DNA from: Trileptium ribeirensis
Taxonomy: Eukaryota > Nematoda > Enoplea > Enoplida > Thoracostomopsidae
Direction: 5' to 3'
Length of the DNA stretch: 64,000 nucleotides
Assembly (NCBI GenBank): GCA_030248225.1
Contig: JASANE010003284.1
Span: forward strand, 62,001 to 126,000
The notes below the pieces were generated by a model that was not told where the DNA came from, did not search any database, and was given only the letters and a program-made list of their open reading frames with translations. The translations under genes and the position numbers were made by a program. The number at the start of each line of letters is the position of its first letter. Within the stretch, counting starts at the first letter, position 1. Below, piece after piece: positions 42,411 to 55,700 of this stretch.

Positions 42411-44158
42411 ATGCCATATTTACCGCGACGAGTCATAAACTAAATAGCTCGACAGTTGGATCGTAGACTTAAATTACATAGACTATTGCATTAATGCGCT
42501 TCTAGCATCACTTGGACGGCGCGCAGTTTGACACAGTTTAACTAATAGTAAGTCTACACAATAATAAAAATTTTAATGACATTTGACAATTTTAATAGTT
42601 TTTAAACTTCCGTTTTTCCGTGCTACTTTCCATATATATACATTTCTCAACAAACACCGCCTTTATTTCAGTAGCCGATGCTAATCTTCTGACATACGAC
42701 CTCAATTATAACCAACCAAAAACATTATATTTGTCCAATTACGGTGCATTGGCATTTAACAAAGGAATTCCACCCTAGGTTCTGTCTGCACCGGCGCGAC
42801 CTTTGTATCAATATTAAATAAATGAAGACGTGAGAGATGTTTTGCAGTATATATTATATACCCGCAGCGTTTTATCATGTTATCGCGCAAATACCAAGCT
42901 GGAAAATATGAGTTTGCGGTTGTCTATGAAGTTCTTTCACAATTAATTCGAACCTAATAATTATACGTACTTCTCCCATCGATATAGCCACCGTGTGGTT
43001 TTGACGTAACCCTACCCTTCGAAAGATTCAAGCGCCGCTTCACTGTGCGGTTGCAAATTCTATGTGACAACATTGTAGTTTTATACCTTTTTCAGTAACT
43101 AAGACATTAATAATCAACAACGGTGTTCAATTTCGCATAAAACTGTGTTTACTGCTATTTTTCGTCGATCAGTAAAGCTTTGAATTTTTGCGTTTTCCGG
43201 TCCGACTTTTCTGAAAAAAACCGACCCTGCCCCGCCAACCATTCTATTTCGTAATTTTGTATAAAAATTGTTACAGAACACTTTTTGGCAGATTGAAATT
43301 CGGCGTAAAACTATTCGCAAACACTGCTCGCGATTGAAATATAGCCATTTTGTGTTCGCGAAAATTCACGTAAAATTGCCCCAATTTTTGAGAACGAAAA
43401 TTTGTCGAATTTGAATTTAACTAGTTTGTTCGCCAACGCAAAGAGGTTAACTAAAGCATCGATTTTCTTCTGATGTCCCTTTCGTATTAAATTGGTACGG
43501 GAACATTCAATAATCCAAACTTCATTAATTTTCCCATTTTGCCAATTTTCCGTTAGCGAAAAACAGAATGAAATTCAGGTTTTTATCTGTAACAAGGGTT
43601 CGCGATTCGATATCGCTTATGACAAAATAGGATGCTTGGTGGGGTCACCTAAACTTTACTCCCGCAGGAACAAAAATAGATACTGTGACTTTCAACGCGA
43701 TATTGAAAAGATGTTCAAAATGCAGGGGACGTTAGAGCGGCGCCTATGCGTTCGTGTAGGGATTGGGCGACCAGTCAGGGGCCGGCGCTTGTCGGGTTCA
43801 CCGCCTCAGGTGGAGTAACCCCAATATGAAAACGTGTGGTATTAGGACAAACTGTAAGGGAAACGAAATCACATAACAGATCATAACATAAATCAAACGT
43901 TTGCAACATTATAGCTGAAAATTTAAACTAGTCATTAGTTAAACTGGTAGACTTACTTTTGTTCACACAAAAAAGGTATAAAGATAATATGTTTGAATAA
44001 AATCAAAATTTAATACTACTGTCGGCACTATAAAACGAAAATCTGTGGGAAAACATTTCCAAAACGAAATTATATAGCACTGAATGTTTCGTAGTATTCA
44101 GACAATTTCTGCTTCACTAATTTAATTTTACATATGAAAGAAATACTTTCTTAGGATT

Positions 44159-45127
44159 GAAACAGAGCGAGCGAAGCGAGCGGAGTTTCCACTTAGCGCT
44201 AGGGGAAAATCGTTTTGTCTGTTTCTGTCATTTATAACTTCGGAATGATATGTTTCAGCAATTTTTTTCTTCGATAGCAAAACCTTTGGTTGCTCCGCCC
44301 CATCTTCCGGGTCAAAATGGCAAAACAGTTTTTTTTCCGGTGGACGACCACGACCTTCGAAATGTATTCCGTTTTCATTTGTTTGGTTATATACTGCGTA
44401 CAGCGTATCAAGAATGGTCCATATATAGTCTCTTGAACCGGAATAAAATGATTTGATTATCTAGTGCCAATAGTGAATCTTTCAAGACTTTTCAATGAGT
44501 CTATGGTCAATAAACCCGATTTCCAGAATATAGTGGGTCATCAGATCACTTATTATTGGTTACGTATTGCTTACAGGTCATCCAGAATTGTCTATATACG
44601 TTTTCCGGAACAGAATATGATACTTTGGTTATATAATCCAGCATGAGTATCTTATGCTTTTTCTTTGGGTTTAAGGACAACGAACCCGAATTCAAAAAAC
44701 AGTCGGTCTTTATTAGTTGGGTACATGGAACCAAAACTAGTTTATATGAAACTGAATACAATGATTTGTTATCTTGACTCCAGTGCGCATATTTCATGCC
44801 TTTTCATGGGTTTAGGGTCAACGATTCCGATTTCTAGAAAATAGTCTGTCTTCAGTTGTTTGGTTACGCATTGCATACAGGTCACCAAGAATTGTCTGTA
44901 TAAGTGTTCCGGTAGTATGAATACGATGGTTTGGTTACCAGCACAAATAGTTGATGAGTTGTGAATTGTTTTCAGGGGTTTAAGGTGGACGAGGTTTTAG
45001 GGTTTTCAATGACTTCAGGGTTCAAGAAGCTTTAGTATAGTACATTCATCAAACACAGCATGTTATAGGTGATTAAACAAAATGAAACTACGCTCGCTCC
45101 GTTTCACCCTCACTTGCGAGTTACTAG
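44159..45127 (+). mobile_element. Helentron-like repeat, copy B (complete, 969 bp)
   Basis: Starts GAAACAGAGCGAGCGAAGCG and ends CTCACTTGCGAGTTACTAG; the bases on both flanks are T. The inverted partner of the start (CGCTCGCTCCGTTTC) lies 22 bp inside the 3' end. From about 44,400 to 44,900 three degenerate tandem units share GTTACGTATTGCTTACAGGT, ATCCAGAATTGTCTATAT and TTCATGCCTTTTCATGGG. No coding capacity. Start, 3' hairpin, minisatellite and T-T target match Helentron-derived non-autonomous elements. Confidence 0.65.
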
Positions 45128-46012
45128 TCATAATAGAAATAATTTCCTAGCAACATTAATAGAAAGGAAAATAGGAAGAATAAAGAAGAATCATGGCAGG
45201 CAATTACGTTTATCTTAAAGGTTCTTTACTACTTATCAATAATGGATGTTATTTAATGGACTATGAGCTGCGGAAAATATGCTATCAAGCTTTTAGCATA
45301 AACAATGAAAGGAGAATGCAATAAGTCAAGTGTGACTCAGATTGAGCCAACATTTTAGTCAATATAAGTTAAAGTTGAGATCAAACGAACGAGAAGGTTA
45401 AGCTTTCACATACCAATTTTAGATTATTTAAATCCAGTTTATAGTGATGTATTTGTATTGGCTCTTTCCAATGCTTTAAATAATTTTGACAACCGTTGGC
45501 AGATGTGGCCAATCCAGTTACTTTAGATTGGATATAACATAATAATAAGTAGTATTTTGCAAATATAGTGCATGAGTCGAGTTTTTATTACCTATTTCTT
45601 AAACTCGCCCTTTGTTCCAGAACTTATGGTTTGTATGAAGTAAATGGCGAATTAGCATGCGGCACATCAGTGTCTGAATAAAAATTTGCTAAAGCCATCG
45701 TGAACTGCTATAAAACTGTAACCAATATAATCCTATATATAAATAGATCAATGTAGAATAATTGTGACGCTACAACACCATTTCACAGGCATTGAAAGCA
45801 CTAACACTGCATTAAAATGGGTTGGTCATTCTATAACAAAGTCAAGTTGGTGTGTACACTAAACGCCCTGAAAGCAACAAAAGACAGACTATATTAAGAA
45901 ATATAGCTGGTCGAGCAGAAAACCCTTGAATTCCTGAAAGTGGAAACATATTAGTTATGTTGTACCTTATATAATACATCCACTACTAAAAGCAACACAT
46001 AAACAACTTTTT
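45128..46012. other. No feature seen
   Basis: AT-rich sequence between Helentron-like copies B and C. No exon or repeat recognised. Confidence 0.4.
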
Positions 46013-46540
46013 ATTACATGGTTGCAAAACAACTGTCGCATTCATGTGCTTGATAACCTAATACAATCGTTACAATGTATAATAAGCAATTACACCGAAA
46101 TTTAAAAAAATCGATATGTATGGCAAAGGGCGAACCAGATGTGGCCCCAGCGGCCCAAGAAGTGGTCCTACAAAGTGATTTTGCGCGAAAGTTGTAGAAG
46201 TCATGTGCTGATGTCCACATCTTTCGATGTGACGCTTATATAAAAAATATAATCTGCGAAAAAGAAATAATCATATAACCACATTTTGCACAAGAGCCTG
46301 TATGGAACAGTTTTTGATGGTTTCGACCTCGACGATGTAGGATCATAAAATGCCCATCGGATCACTTTTCCTATCGAACAAAGAAATTTTATCAAAATTC
46401 ATCCACCGGAAGATTTGTTACATAATGCTATATCCACAGACAAAAAAGAAATTTTAACGATTTTTTCATAACGGTTTCAGTGAAAACTCCGCTAAATTCG
46501 TTTAAATTATTTATTATCGTTCTATTTTAGAAACATTAAA
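46013..46540 (-). mobile_element. Helentron-like repeat, copy C (5' part, inverted)
   Basis: Read on the - strand it shares with copies A, B and D the stretch AAAATTTCTTTTTTGTCTGT, then GATAAAATTTCTTTGTTCGATAGGAAAAGTG, and further on the frame remnant LLCKMWLYDY related to [11 protein letters not shown] of copy D. It lacks the 3' tandem units and terminus. It sits about 100 bp beyond the DDB1 stop codon. Confidence 0.5.
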
Positions 46541-46645
46541 GTTGACAGAGTGAAATAAAAATGTTTCACAGGACAATTCACAGTACTTCGTCAAAAAAGA
46601 ATCTGTTCGAGTTGTTAAGCTGAACGGCGGGCACTATAAAGATTA

Positions 46646-46737
46646 TCAATGAGTTCTTGACAATTCTTCGACAATCTTGATCACATCGTCAACCGTAGCA
46701 TCTCGTTTCATACCAGAATCATCATCGATTTGCAATC
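46646..46737 (-). CDS. DDB1: DDB1 last exon
   Basis: The acceptor TTAATCTCAG precedes 46,737. It encodes [20 protein letters not shown] and IVEELSRTH, then TGA. The vertebrate protein ends [22 protein letters not shown], so the C-terminus is complete. It joins the previous exon across a codon split after base 1. Confidence 0.93.
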
Positions 46738-49700
46738 CTGAGATTAAGTTGGCAACAAAAATGTTATGTACATGCAATACTCACAACAAATGATTGTCGT
46801 CTTATCACTGAGTGAACAACAAGGGAGCAAAGAGCGAATAAAAACAAACTATAAAATTTCAAAATAACATATAATTTTCCCGAGAGCAAGTTGTGTGGGA
46901 GCAATACATGAGAAGCGTCAATAATTATTGTGGCGCATACTGTACGCATCAAAGCTTCTATCTGACTGCGCTGTCATAAATATCGGCTAAAGTATCCAGG
47001 CACAATAATGTAACAGTCTTTTCAGATTAACAGTGAACAATGAATTACTCTCTTCCCACATTAAATATCACGGCGTGTTTTGATTAGTCTTCACTTCTAG
47101 GGGCCCAAAATACATACCCTGCCCATATTTTGTTAGGGTTAGGTCAAATTTATTCCTTTACATTATTCAGTGCTAAGATTAACAGTGAATAATGAATTAC
47201 TCTCTTAACGCATTAAATATCACGGCGTGTTTTGATTACTGTCTTCACTTCTAGGGGCCCAAAATACATACCCTGCCCATATTTTGTTAGGGTTAAATTT
47301 GCAGTTTTATGTTGAGTATGTCTTTAAGGATATATTGGACCACAATTTACAAGGTTTGGGTAGAAATGATTGCAATTGTTCAAAACATGTATATATGTCT
47401 TACCTGCTCCCCACAAAACTTGAGGTACCACATAGCACCACTTGATGGGATCATCTCCACACCGTTAATACCACACTTTTAAGGTTTTATATAACATGGC
47501 TGCCAACTTTTTGATTTTGGCAATCACATAGGCAAGACACAATAATTTACTATAATATATGTGACCTAGGCTATTAGTACTAATTTCTTTATCACAATAG
47601 AACTAGCACAAAATGAAACGCCTGTAGTGGTTGAAATGCAGTAACATCTAATCGCATTTCAAACCATCGAAGACAAGGGAAGAAAAATATGAAACAAAAT
47701 GGTTGGAAATAACGAAAAATACCCGTTTCACGTCAGGCTGCTGATGAAACCTTTATTTTGGAATTTCAATATTTCGATCTACATAAAACGCTAGAACACA
47801 TTATCGGCTTTTTATATATTTTTCTTTTGTCTAATGTTTGTATATACTTACAGTACTCACAGGAAATGACTTGTGGGTTTTCAACAAACATCGAATAAAG
47901 TTTAGCTATCCCAGAACAAACTTCGAACAGCTCTCGAATCATAAATTAAAAACCCACAAAAAATTCGAACAGATACTGAACTGCTTTCGAAAAAAATATG
48001 AAATTCTTCGAACGAACAGCACTTTTTTCTGGCTAGTACCGTAGACTAAATAAATTTATATGCGCGTAGGATACAGCACGAATTTTATTTAAACAATTAT
48101 TTTATTGTAATCTGCTTTTGTTCATGAAATTGTATGGTTGCTTAAGGACATTCGCAAATTTATTATAAAATCCGCTGAACGAACGAACCTTCTTGGGTTC
48201 CTTACCGTTAACAATGTCGGTCATCATTTGACGGTTGAGATCTAAAAACGATTCGATTAAATCGCCATCGACAAATCCAGAAGCGTCCTCTGTTTTACGC
48301 TCGGCCGCAAATGCACGCCATTCGCTGTGCGAAATTTTGCCAACTGACCGAATTGCACGGGAAAGTCGTGATTCTAGTTCCTGAAAAATTACTATATTTA
48401 CAAAAATAGAAGCACGTTTAATAAAAACTACATACATCTAAAATATGAATCCTGCATTATCATTTTTGCCAGAATTAATGCAGATACATTGTAAATATTT
48501 GAATGAAGCATAAAACCGAAATACTTTGAATGATAACAAACAAGATTGGATTATTAAAATGTCTGTATCCGGGATAAAATCAATTCCAATATGTTCCACC
48601 AGATTATATGAGCACAACTGAAGGAGTACGATTTTGCGATACTAAGACTTAGCGTCACCACGGCTACAGTGAGAAATTAGCAACTTTAACTGTTGAGGTT
48701 TTGTTGTGTTGCAATAGTTCATCCACTTTAAAACTGAAGAGGGATAAAAACTAACTTTTCTGAAGCTACATACATAGTTTAATAAAATTGAGAATTTATG
48801 ACTGCTGCCAAATTTGATGCGGGCGTCCCCACAGGGTAGGGGAGGCCTAAAGGATTTTCGAGTCCCCCCAAGGTTCTGAGGGTTCCCCATTGTCATGCCC
48901 ATACATGGTTAACATCCCTGGAGTCCTAGTGAGGTAGCCCGGTCCCGAGGAGGGAGGCTTTTGGCCTCATAAGGGATGTCCTGGCAGGAGAGGGGCCCAG
49001 GCGCCAAAAGCATTAATAGACTCGAAGCCCCCAAGGCGTAATCGGCCATCGGGGGAGTCCGGAGCTCAGAGAATAACTCCCCTATCAGCATGCATGGCTA
49101 TGCGCCCAAGTAAATTTTGGCTTCACCCGGGTCAATCGCCCACCATCCACAGTTATGTTGATGTAACATCAAAAATGAGCATCCTTGCAAAAACAGTTAT
49201 AAGGAAAATCCAATACTACTGCTTTCATTTCAACTATTTATGACAAAATCCTACGTAAAATTAATGGCGGCCTATAGAAATACAGCTGAGAGTAGGAATA
49301 ATAAATATATAATGCAAAAAACAATAATGTTGTATAATGCACAACAACAATTATTATGAAAACTCAGCAAGCTGGAGAATTAGTCCCCCCCGCTGGAGCT
49401 AGTGCAACCAGCTCAAAACCAGCAGGTTAAATTTTGGTCCTGTGGAGAGGCCAGTGATGCACCCAGTGACTGTGTGAGGAATAATTTTCATATAATACAG
49501 TAATTTGAAAATTCGTGGGTGATAAGAAACGCGCCTAGTATATTTTCAAGTGCAATCAAAATCTAGTAATTTTAATTGCTTTGGGGAAAATTTAAGCCCT
49601 TTCAGTTCTAATGTGGGCCGTCTACAACTAAAACTAGTATAAACGTTCAACGTGCACTCGCTGTTAGAAGCGTTTTGTAACAGTGCTCGCTCGAAAGTCG

Positions 49701-52700
49701 ACAGTCATTTCTGGCGCTTCTTGTAGTTTGTCTCATCGGCAATACGGCAAATTCGAAGTGTTGAATATGTAACTAAGAGAGATGTACACAGCTATCTATA
49801 TTGAGCATCAATTCACCAAATTAGCCGAATATCAACAATGTCGCCTACACAGTTGAGAAGATACACACGCTTATGGTTATTTCATATAAATAGATGGCGT
49901 TATGATCTACGAAATGAGATAAATAATATCAATATCGCGGAGATATGACCGTTTATGTATTTTGAGCATTATGAGCCTTTTGAAAACCCAACTTTGGCAC
50001 AACTCTACAGCTTAAATAACTAGTAACTCGCAAGCGAGGATGAAACGGAGCGAGGGCGGTGTCATTATTATAATTTTGTTTAATCACATGTAACAGACTG
50101 TGTTTGATATATATACTAGGCTCTCCAACTTGGGGGCGGAGCTGGCATTTTCAAGTGCCCCCGGTTCGTTCCCCTTGGCATGATTTTGGGTTCCCACGGT
50201 TCATCGCCTATTGGGAATTTTTTGTTTCCAATCGGTCCACCGTACATAAAATTTGTACTAAAATTCCGCCCTGAAGCAAAAATTTTGTCAAAATTTATCG
50301 CGTTGTCTTTCCATCAGAAGGGTTTTGGCAGTATTTTAGACACGATTTTTAACAGTTTTTCTTTTGGAAAAATGCCGCCTGGCAAAACCGGGTCCTCCCC
50401 GGTTTATGCCCCCTTGCAAAATTTGCAGCGAATGGAGAGCCCAGATATACCACCCTAAAACCTCTTTCTTGAACCCAGAACTTGTTGAAAAATCCTAAAA
50501 GCTTGTCATCCCTAAACCCATCCAAAACAACTAACAACGCATAAAGTATTTGTGATGGTCTCTAGGTAAACAAAGCATTGTATTTAGCCTACTGGAAAAT
50601 CTATATAGACAATTTTTGGTGACCTGTACACAATACGTAACCAAACGTGAAGACAGAGTATTTTATGAAATCGGATTCACTGACCCTAAACACATTGAAA
50701 CTCCATGAAGAGGCATATGAACTCTGGACTTTTGATAACCAAATCATTGTAATCAGCATGCCAAGAAGCCTCTAAATAGACTAATCTTGACACAATGTGC
50801 CAAGCTACTGAAGATCGACTACGGTGTCCGCGCATTTCCGGTCATGAGAAGCATCTAAATAGACTATTCTTGACACAATGTGCCAAACTACTGAAGATCG
50901 ACTATGGTGTCCGTGCATTTCCGGTCATGAATTTCCAGGATGTTCCAGGATTTTTTGAGCGAATTTCCAGGATTTTTAAATGCAACAATATTGGTGAAGG
51001 GATGAATTTTTAAGCTCTGTAATGACTCTTTTTTTCATTTCGAGTACTTGTTTTTGGATTTCATTGGTCGCGGACACCCTGCGTCATACGATTTTCCCAT
51101 AAGGAAAAATTACATAAGAAAGTATTACACATATTTTGAACCAGCGTAAAAAGTTGAATAAGCTATGTACGCATTAAAACTCACTCACTCACTAGTCATA
51201 ATTGCTTCTTCGTCTAAAGCACAAATAAAATTCAGAATATATAGTTATACTCTGGAACCCCAACAGAGTTAATCTGTAATAACTGAATCAAATGTAATCT
51301 GAAACCAGTAACAACAAACAAAGAAACAAGGTTGTCGTTCAAGAGCCTATATATATTCTGAAAATAATTATTAATTAAGGATTCAGGAGTGATGATAAAT
51401 AATATATAAAAGTATTGCTCCTGGCGCTAATGTGGGAAAGTCTGAAAGAAAGAAAAAGTTTAACATTTTTAAGAAAAAATACAAATTTTGTTGAAAAATG
51501 TTTATGAATTTCCAGGATTTTCTGGAGATTTTCCAGGACTTGCCTCTTTTTACACTACGGCCCTTTCAATTTTCAGGATTTTCCACGATTATCCAGGATT
51601 TTCCAGGACGCGGACACCTGGCGACTATATTCTGGAAATTGGATTCACTAACCTTAAACCCAATGTAAACGTCTGAAACGGCATAAGATACTAGCGCTGG
51701 ACTCTAGATAGCCAAACCAACGTAGTCAGCCTACTGGAAAACCCATATAGAGCATTCTTGATGGCCTGTACGCAGTGCATAAGCAGAGAAATGCAAACAC
51801 AGTTTGGAAATCGGGTTCGTCAACCGTAAAACCTTTGAAACCCCTTGAAGAGGCATTATAGTGAAGTTACACTATAGATAGCAAAACCATCGTATCAAGC
51901 GTGCTTAATAACCTAGTAGGCACTCATAACGCAAAAACACACAATTACATGCCGAAAATTGAAAAATCGCTATTTCTGGTAAAAGGCCGACAAACAATAT
52001 TCGGCCCCACAGCGGAGTGGCTCCAAAAAAGTCGTGGCCGGCTTATAGAACTCAATGATCAGATTCTGTTTGGCGACCTTGGCATAAAACAGTTTTCTTG
52101 GAGGCATTTTCTTGGACACCATATTCTGAACTACATCAGCCACTAATCCATGAGCATCGTTGAAGGATTTACAGATCAATTTTTCGATGCGAAGCCTGAT
52201 TCGAGAGATATAGGCTGCGAAACACTCGCACCCGTATGGCCAGATTTGGCAAAGAACCCTTAAAACAGGTGTTTTTTTGCCATTTCGACCCCGAAGATGG
52301 AATCGGAACTGTTCGCGTTCAATCATATACTTTCAATCACTTTTGCTATCGAATAGAAAATTTGCCGAAACGTTAGGAATGACGGCAACACACAAAAAAG
52401 AAATTTTCACATTTTTAACCGTGGCACCTTTCGTAAAAACATCGCTCGACTTGTTCGCTCCGTTTCAACAACAGCAGTACATTATGCGCATCTATATAGA
52501 TGGTTAATTGCTCTATAAAATACGACCAATAACACTAAATAGCTTGAGCGCTTGTGGATATATTGCAGTTTTCTGGTATTTTCGGTCTTATGGAACCTTG
52601 GAAAATCCAATTTTGGGCCAACCCTGTAGCTTAAATAATAACAACAGCAGCACACTATTTTGGGTCTGATGGGACGGCAGTAAATTCCATTTTGACCACG

Positions 52701-55700
52701 CCCTGTAGGCAGCCTAAATAATAACAGCAGCACGCTATGTGCAGCAATATTCAGGGTGAATATTACTCTACAAAATGCAACCAATAACACTTATACAGCT
52801 GGATCGGTTGCGCAAATACTGTAATTTTTGTGTATTTTGAATCTGATAAATTGGTTTAAACCCCATTTTGACCCAACTTTGCCAGCAGCATAAATAATCA
52901 CTGCAGCACGCTATGTGCAGTTATGGTAAATTGCTATTAAAATGAGGACAATAACACCCAATGTGTCTGGGTCGGTTGCAGAGATATTGCAGTTTTCGCG
53001 CGATTTGGATTTCATGAGCGCATTAAAAACCCATTTCGACCCAGATGCTGCTGTTTAAAAGATCTATGTAGAAAAACATTTTATACAATCTTATGCAGAT
53101 ATTTTTACTCAACAAAATCAGCCATATTAATATGGTTAACATATCTGTATCGCTTTTCAAGACATCGTCCATAATATGTTTTGACAGACACAGCTTTGAC
53201 CAGATACATTTCCATTTGGCCCACTTTTACGACCTGCAGGATTAGAAATTGTTTTTGGCGCTAGCGAAGGATATAGAGATTTTAAGCTTTCGAATGAGCT
53301 ATCGCGCGAGTCAACCCGCAAAACAGAAGCTGAGTTATGCGTGTTACCCAAAAATCTCGAAATGGATACTTAAAAATTTGCCACTCTGACAAGTGAAAAT
53401 ATTTATGTACGTTCAATCCACTCGCTACACTTAGAATTTAATTATACATACCTCCATGCAAAAAATCAAAACTCTCTTCAAATAAAGCTGTGCTGTTTCA
53501 ATTGCTACAGTGATGCAAACATGGCGAAAAATTACCTAATGAGCGATTGAAAATTTTGCTTTCCAAAGTCGAAGGCTTATTCAATTCATAAAAGTGGAGA
53601 CAACACATTCATCACATTTAAGTTTACACTCTTTTACATTAGCGCTCAAACCTTTTGCCGAATCGAATCATGAACTACAGCAATAAACTTGAAACATTAC
53701 TTGAAGTAAAATACCAAACATGTAAATTTATTCTCCAACCAATAAAACATGATGTAAGATAACGCATAAGAAAGGGTGCACATATGCAATAAATCGCTGT
53801 ACTTTTAGAATTTAATAAATTTAAGAAAAAAATGCATTTACACTGTTAAAAGACGGGCCAACTTTCGTATCCGGAGAGATTAACATATACTAAGCATCTT
53901 CCCTCTTTAAAAGGTATTTCTCTAGAATTCCACACAAATCGCAAATTTACAATTAAGTGATAACATACCGCTATTGCGAAACATTTGTTGCAGAGGCGCA
54001 CCGTATTGCAAAAATTTAGCTACATTCAGTGGCTTATGGATTTTTTTTGAACATTAAAATCTATGAAATTTTGCACGAATATATTACGTCTCAAATGAAT
54101 ATAATTCTATGAAATCTATTGCAAATCTCTTATTACGCCTTTTCATGTAGAACATATTCTTAAACACATAATCGTTTTGTGTACAAAATTTTAAAATTCG
54201 GGTTCCCGGAAAATGTATTCCACATAAAATGCTATCAAACCACAGTATATAAATTTTGTTAGATGAAAGTCTCGGTTTATCATAAATAATAGATTCGCTA
54301 AGTGCATTGTATAATAGTATGAAAAATATAACTCCAAAGTATTCAGCTCTGTCCAAAAATGACTACTTCGAGAAGAATACACCAAAAATAAACCAAAAGC
54401 TTAACTTACAAACACCCTGCATTTGTTTAACAGAGCGCTTCAATTTAGTATTCGAGGAGATATAGAAAAAAAACACTGAACACTACTAACCTGAAAGAAA
54501 TTTGAAAAACGTCTCCGGGATTTGAAAGAATCAATCCAATAGCACCTTGCACTGTTCCAAATAAATTCAATTAGAGCTACCACTGCTCGGTGCCATGAGC
54601 GAATAAATTCGATGCCGTTCCCGTGGCGTCCATCACAAGACCGCCGCTACCCGAAACGTCATGCGATGTTGATGTCTGCGTGGTGCTGCATTACCAGTGA
54701 GCCGCGGCGAAACAAAGTTTATCACTTCAACCGTATGAAATGATGCCGGTGGCCTAAAAATACATTTGGCTAATTTATATCGCGCTTTTTCTGAGGACAA
54801 CACTTTTTAAAAAATATTTTACGAACACTTAACGTTGATTTTGCTATCTCAAAAACAGCGCGCTTAGCAAAACATTAAAAATTCTATTAGTTCGAAGGTT
54901 GGTAATACCACCCTTCATCAAATCATGAATTTGAAAACAGATTGTCCTACCAGTTTAAAGATAACTCAGTTGTGCATCTGGCTTTTTGTGCTGACTCAAA
55001 TGGTTTCCTACTTCAATTCTAACAAAACCGACATGAAATGCCGATTTTATGGTTTTGGGCATTTGAGGGATCCTAGATTGTAGGTTATAACTCTTTCCGG
55101 AGGCATTAAATTAACTAATAGAAATAACGCAGAATATTTTCGTCGAGAGCTATAATTTTGCTGTTATGCTGCACAATTTGTCAGAGCATCTATTTTCGAA
55201 CTACGCGCCAAAGTTTAAAAAATATCCGAAAGAGAAAATTTATAAAATATTGACAAAGTAAGTTAGTTACATATTTAAAGCGAAGGATGGCTCGTATGGT
55301 TATTTAATCCGTAAATAGTTGCTTTCACTGCAATTAACAAAGTTATATGTGGGAGGTGGTTCCGGAGGGCCTCTGACAATAAGACATCAAGTCTTACCCC
55401 GTATTCGGGGGAGGTCAATAATATAGACAAATTTTATATAGCATATACATATATATTAACATAATGTACTAGTAAATTAAAAGAGAGGGTGAATCGGTGC
55501 GTGGTTTAATTTTTAAGTTATCATTAACCACTAGCAACAGGCTGTGGCTGATTGTCTCTAGATAACCAAACCATCGTATTCAGCCCACTGGAAAACCTAT
55601 ATGGACAATAAGTATTGGTGACCTGTACGGAATACGTAACCAAACTTAAGACAGACTATATTCTGGAAACTGGTTTCAATGACCATAAACCTATCGAAAT

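Larger units (their letters stand above)
39782..44158. other. Repeat-bearing region without recognised gene
   Basis: Holds the long MITE (39,962-40,504), a small foldback (42,265-42,410) and otherwise unassigned sequence. Open frames at 40,547-40,831 (hydrophobic N-terminus) and 43,492-43,818 have no family resemblance. Confidence 0.35.

Noticed and set aside
43492..43818. 108-codon frame before Helentron-like copy B
   Set aside because: No recognisable motif; one end runs into composition typical of the flanks.
48102..48205. Extension of the DDB1 frame past 48,206 as the true C-terminus
   Set aside because: A good donor site lies at 48,205, the extension has no resemblance, and the true C-terminal exon is found at 46,646-46,737 in the right phase.
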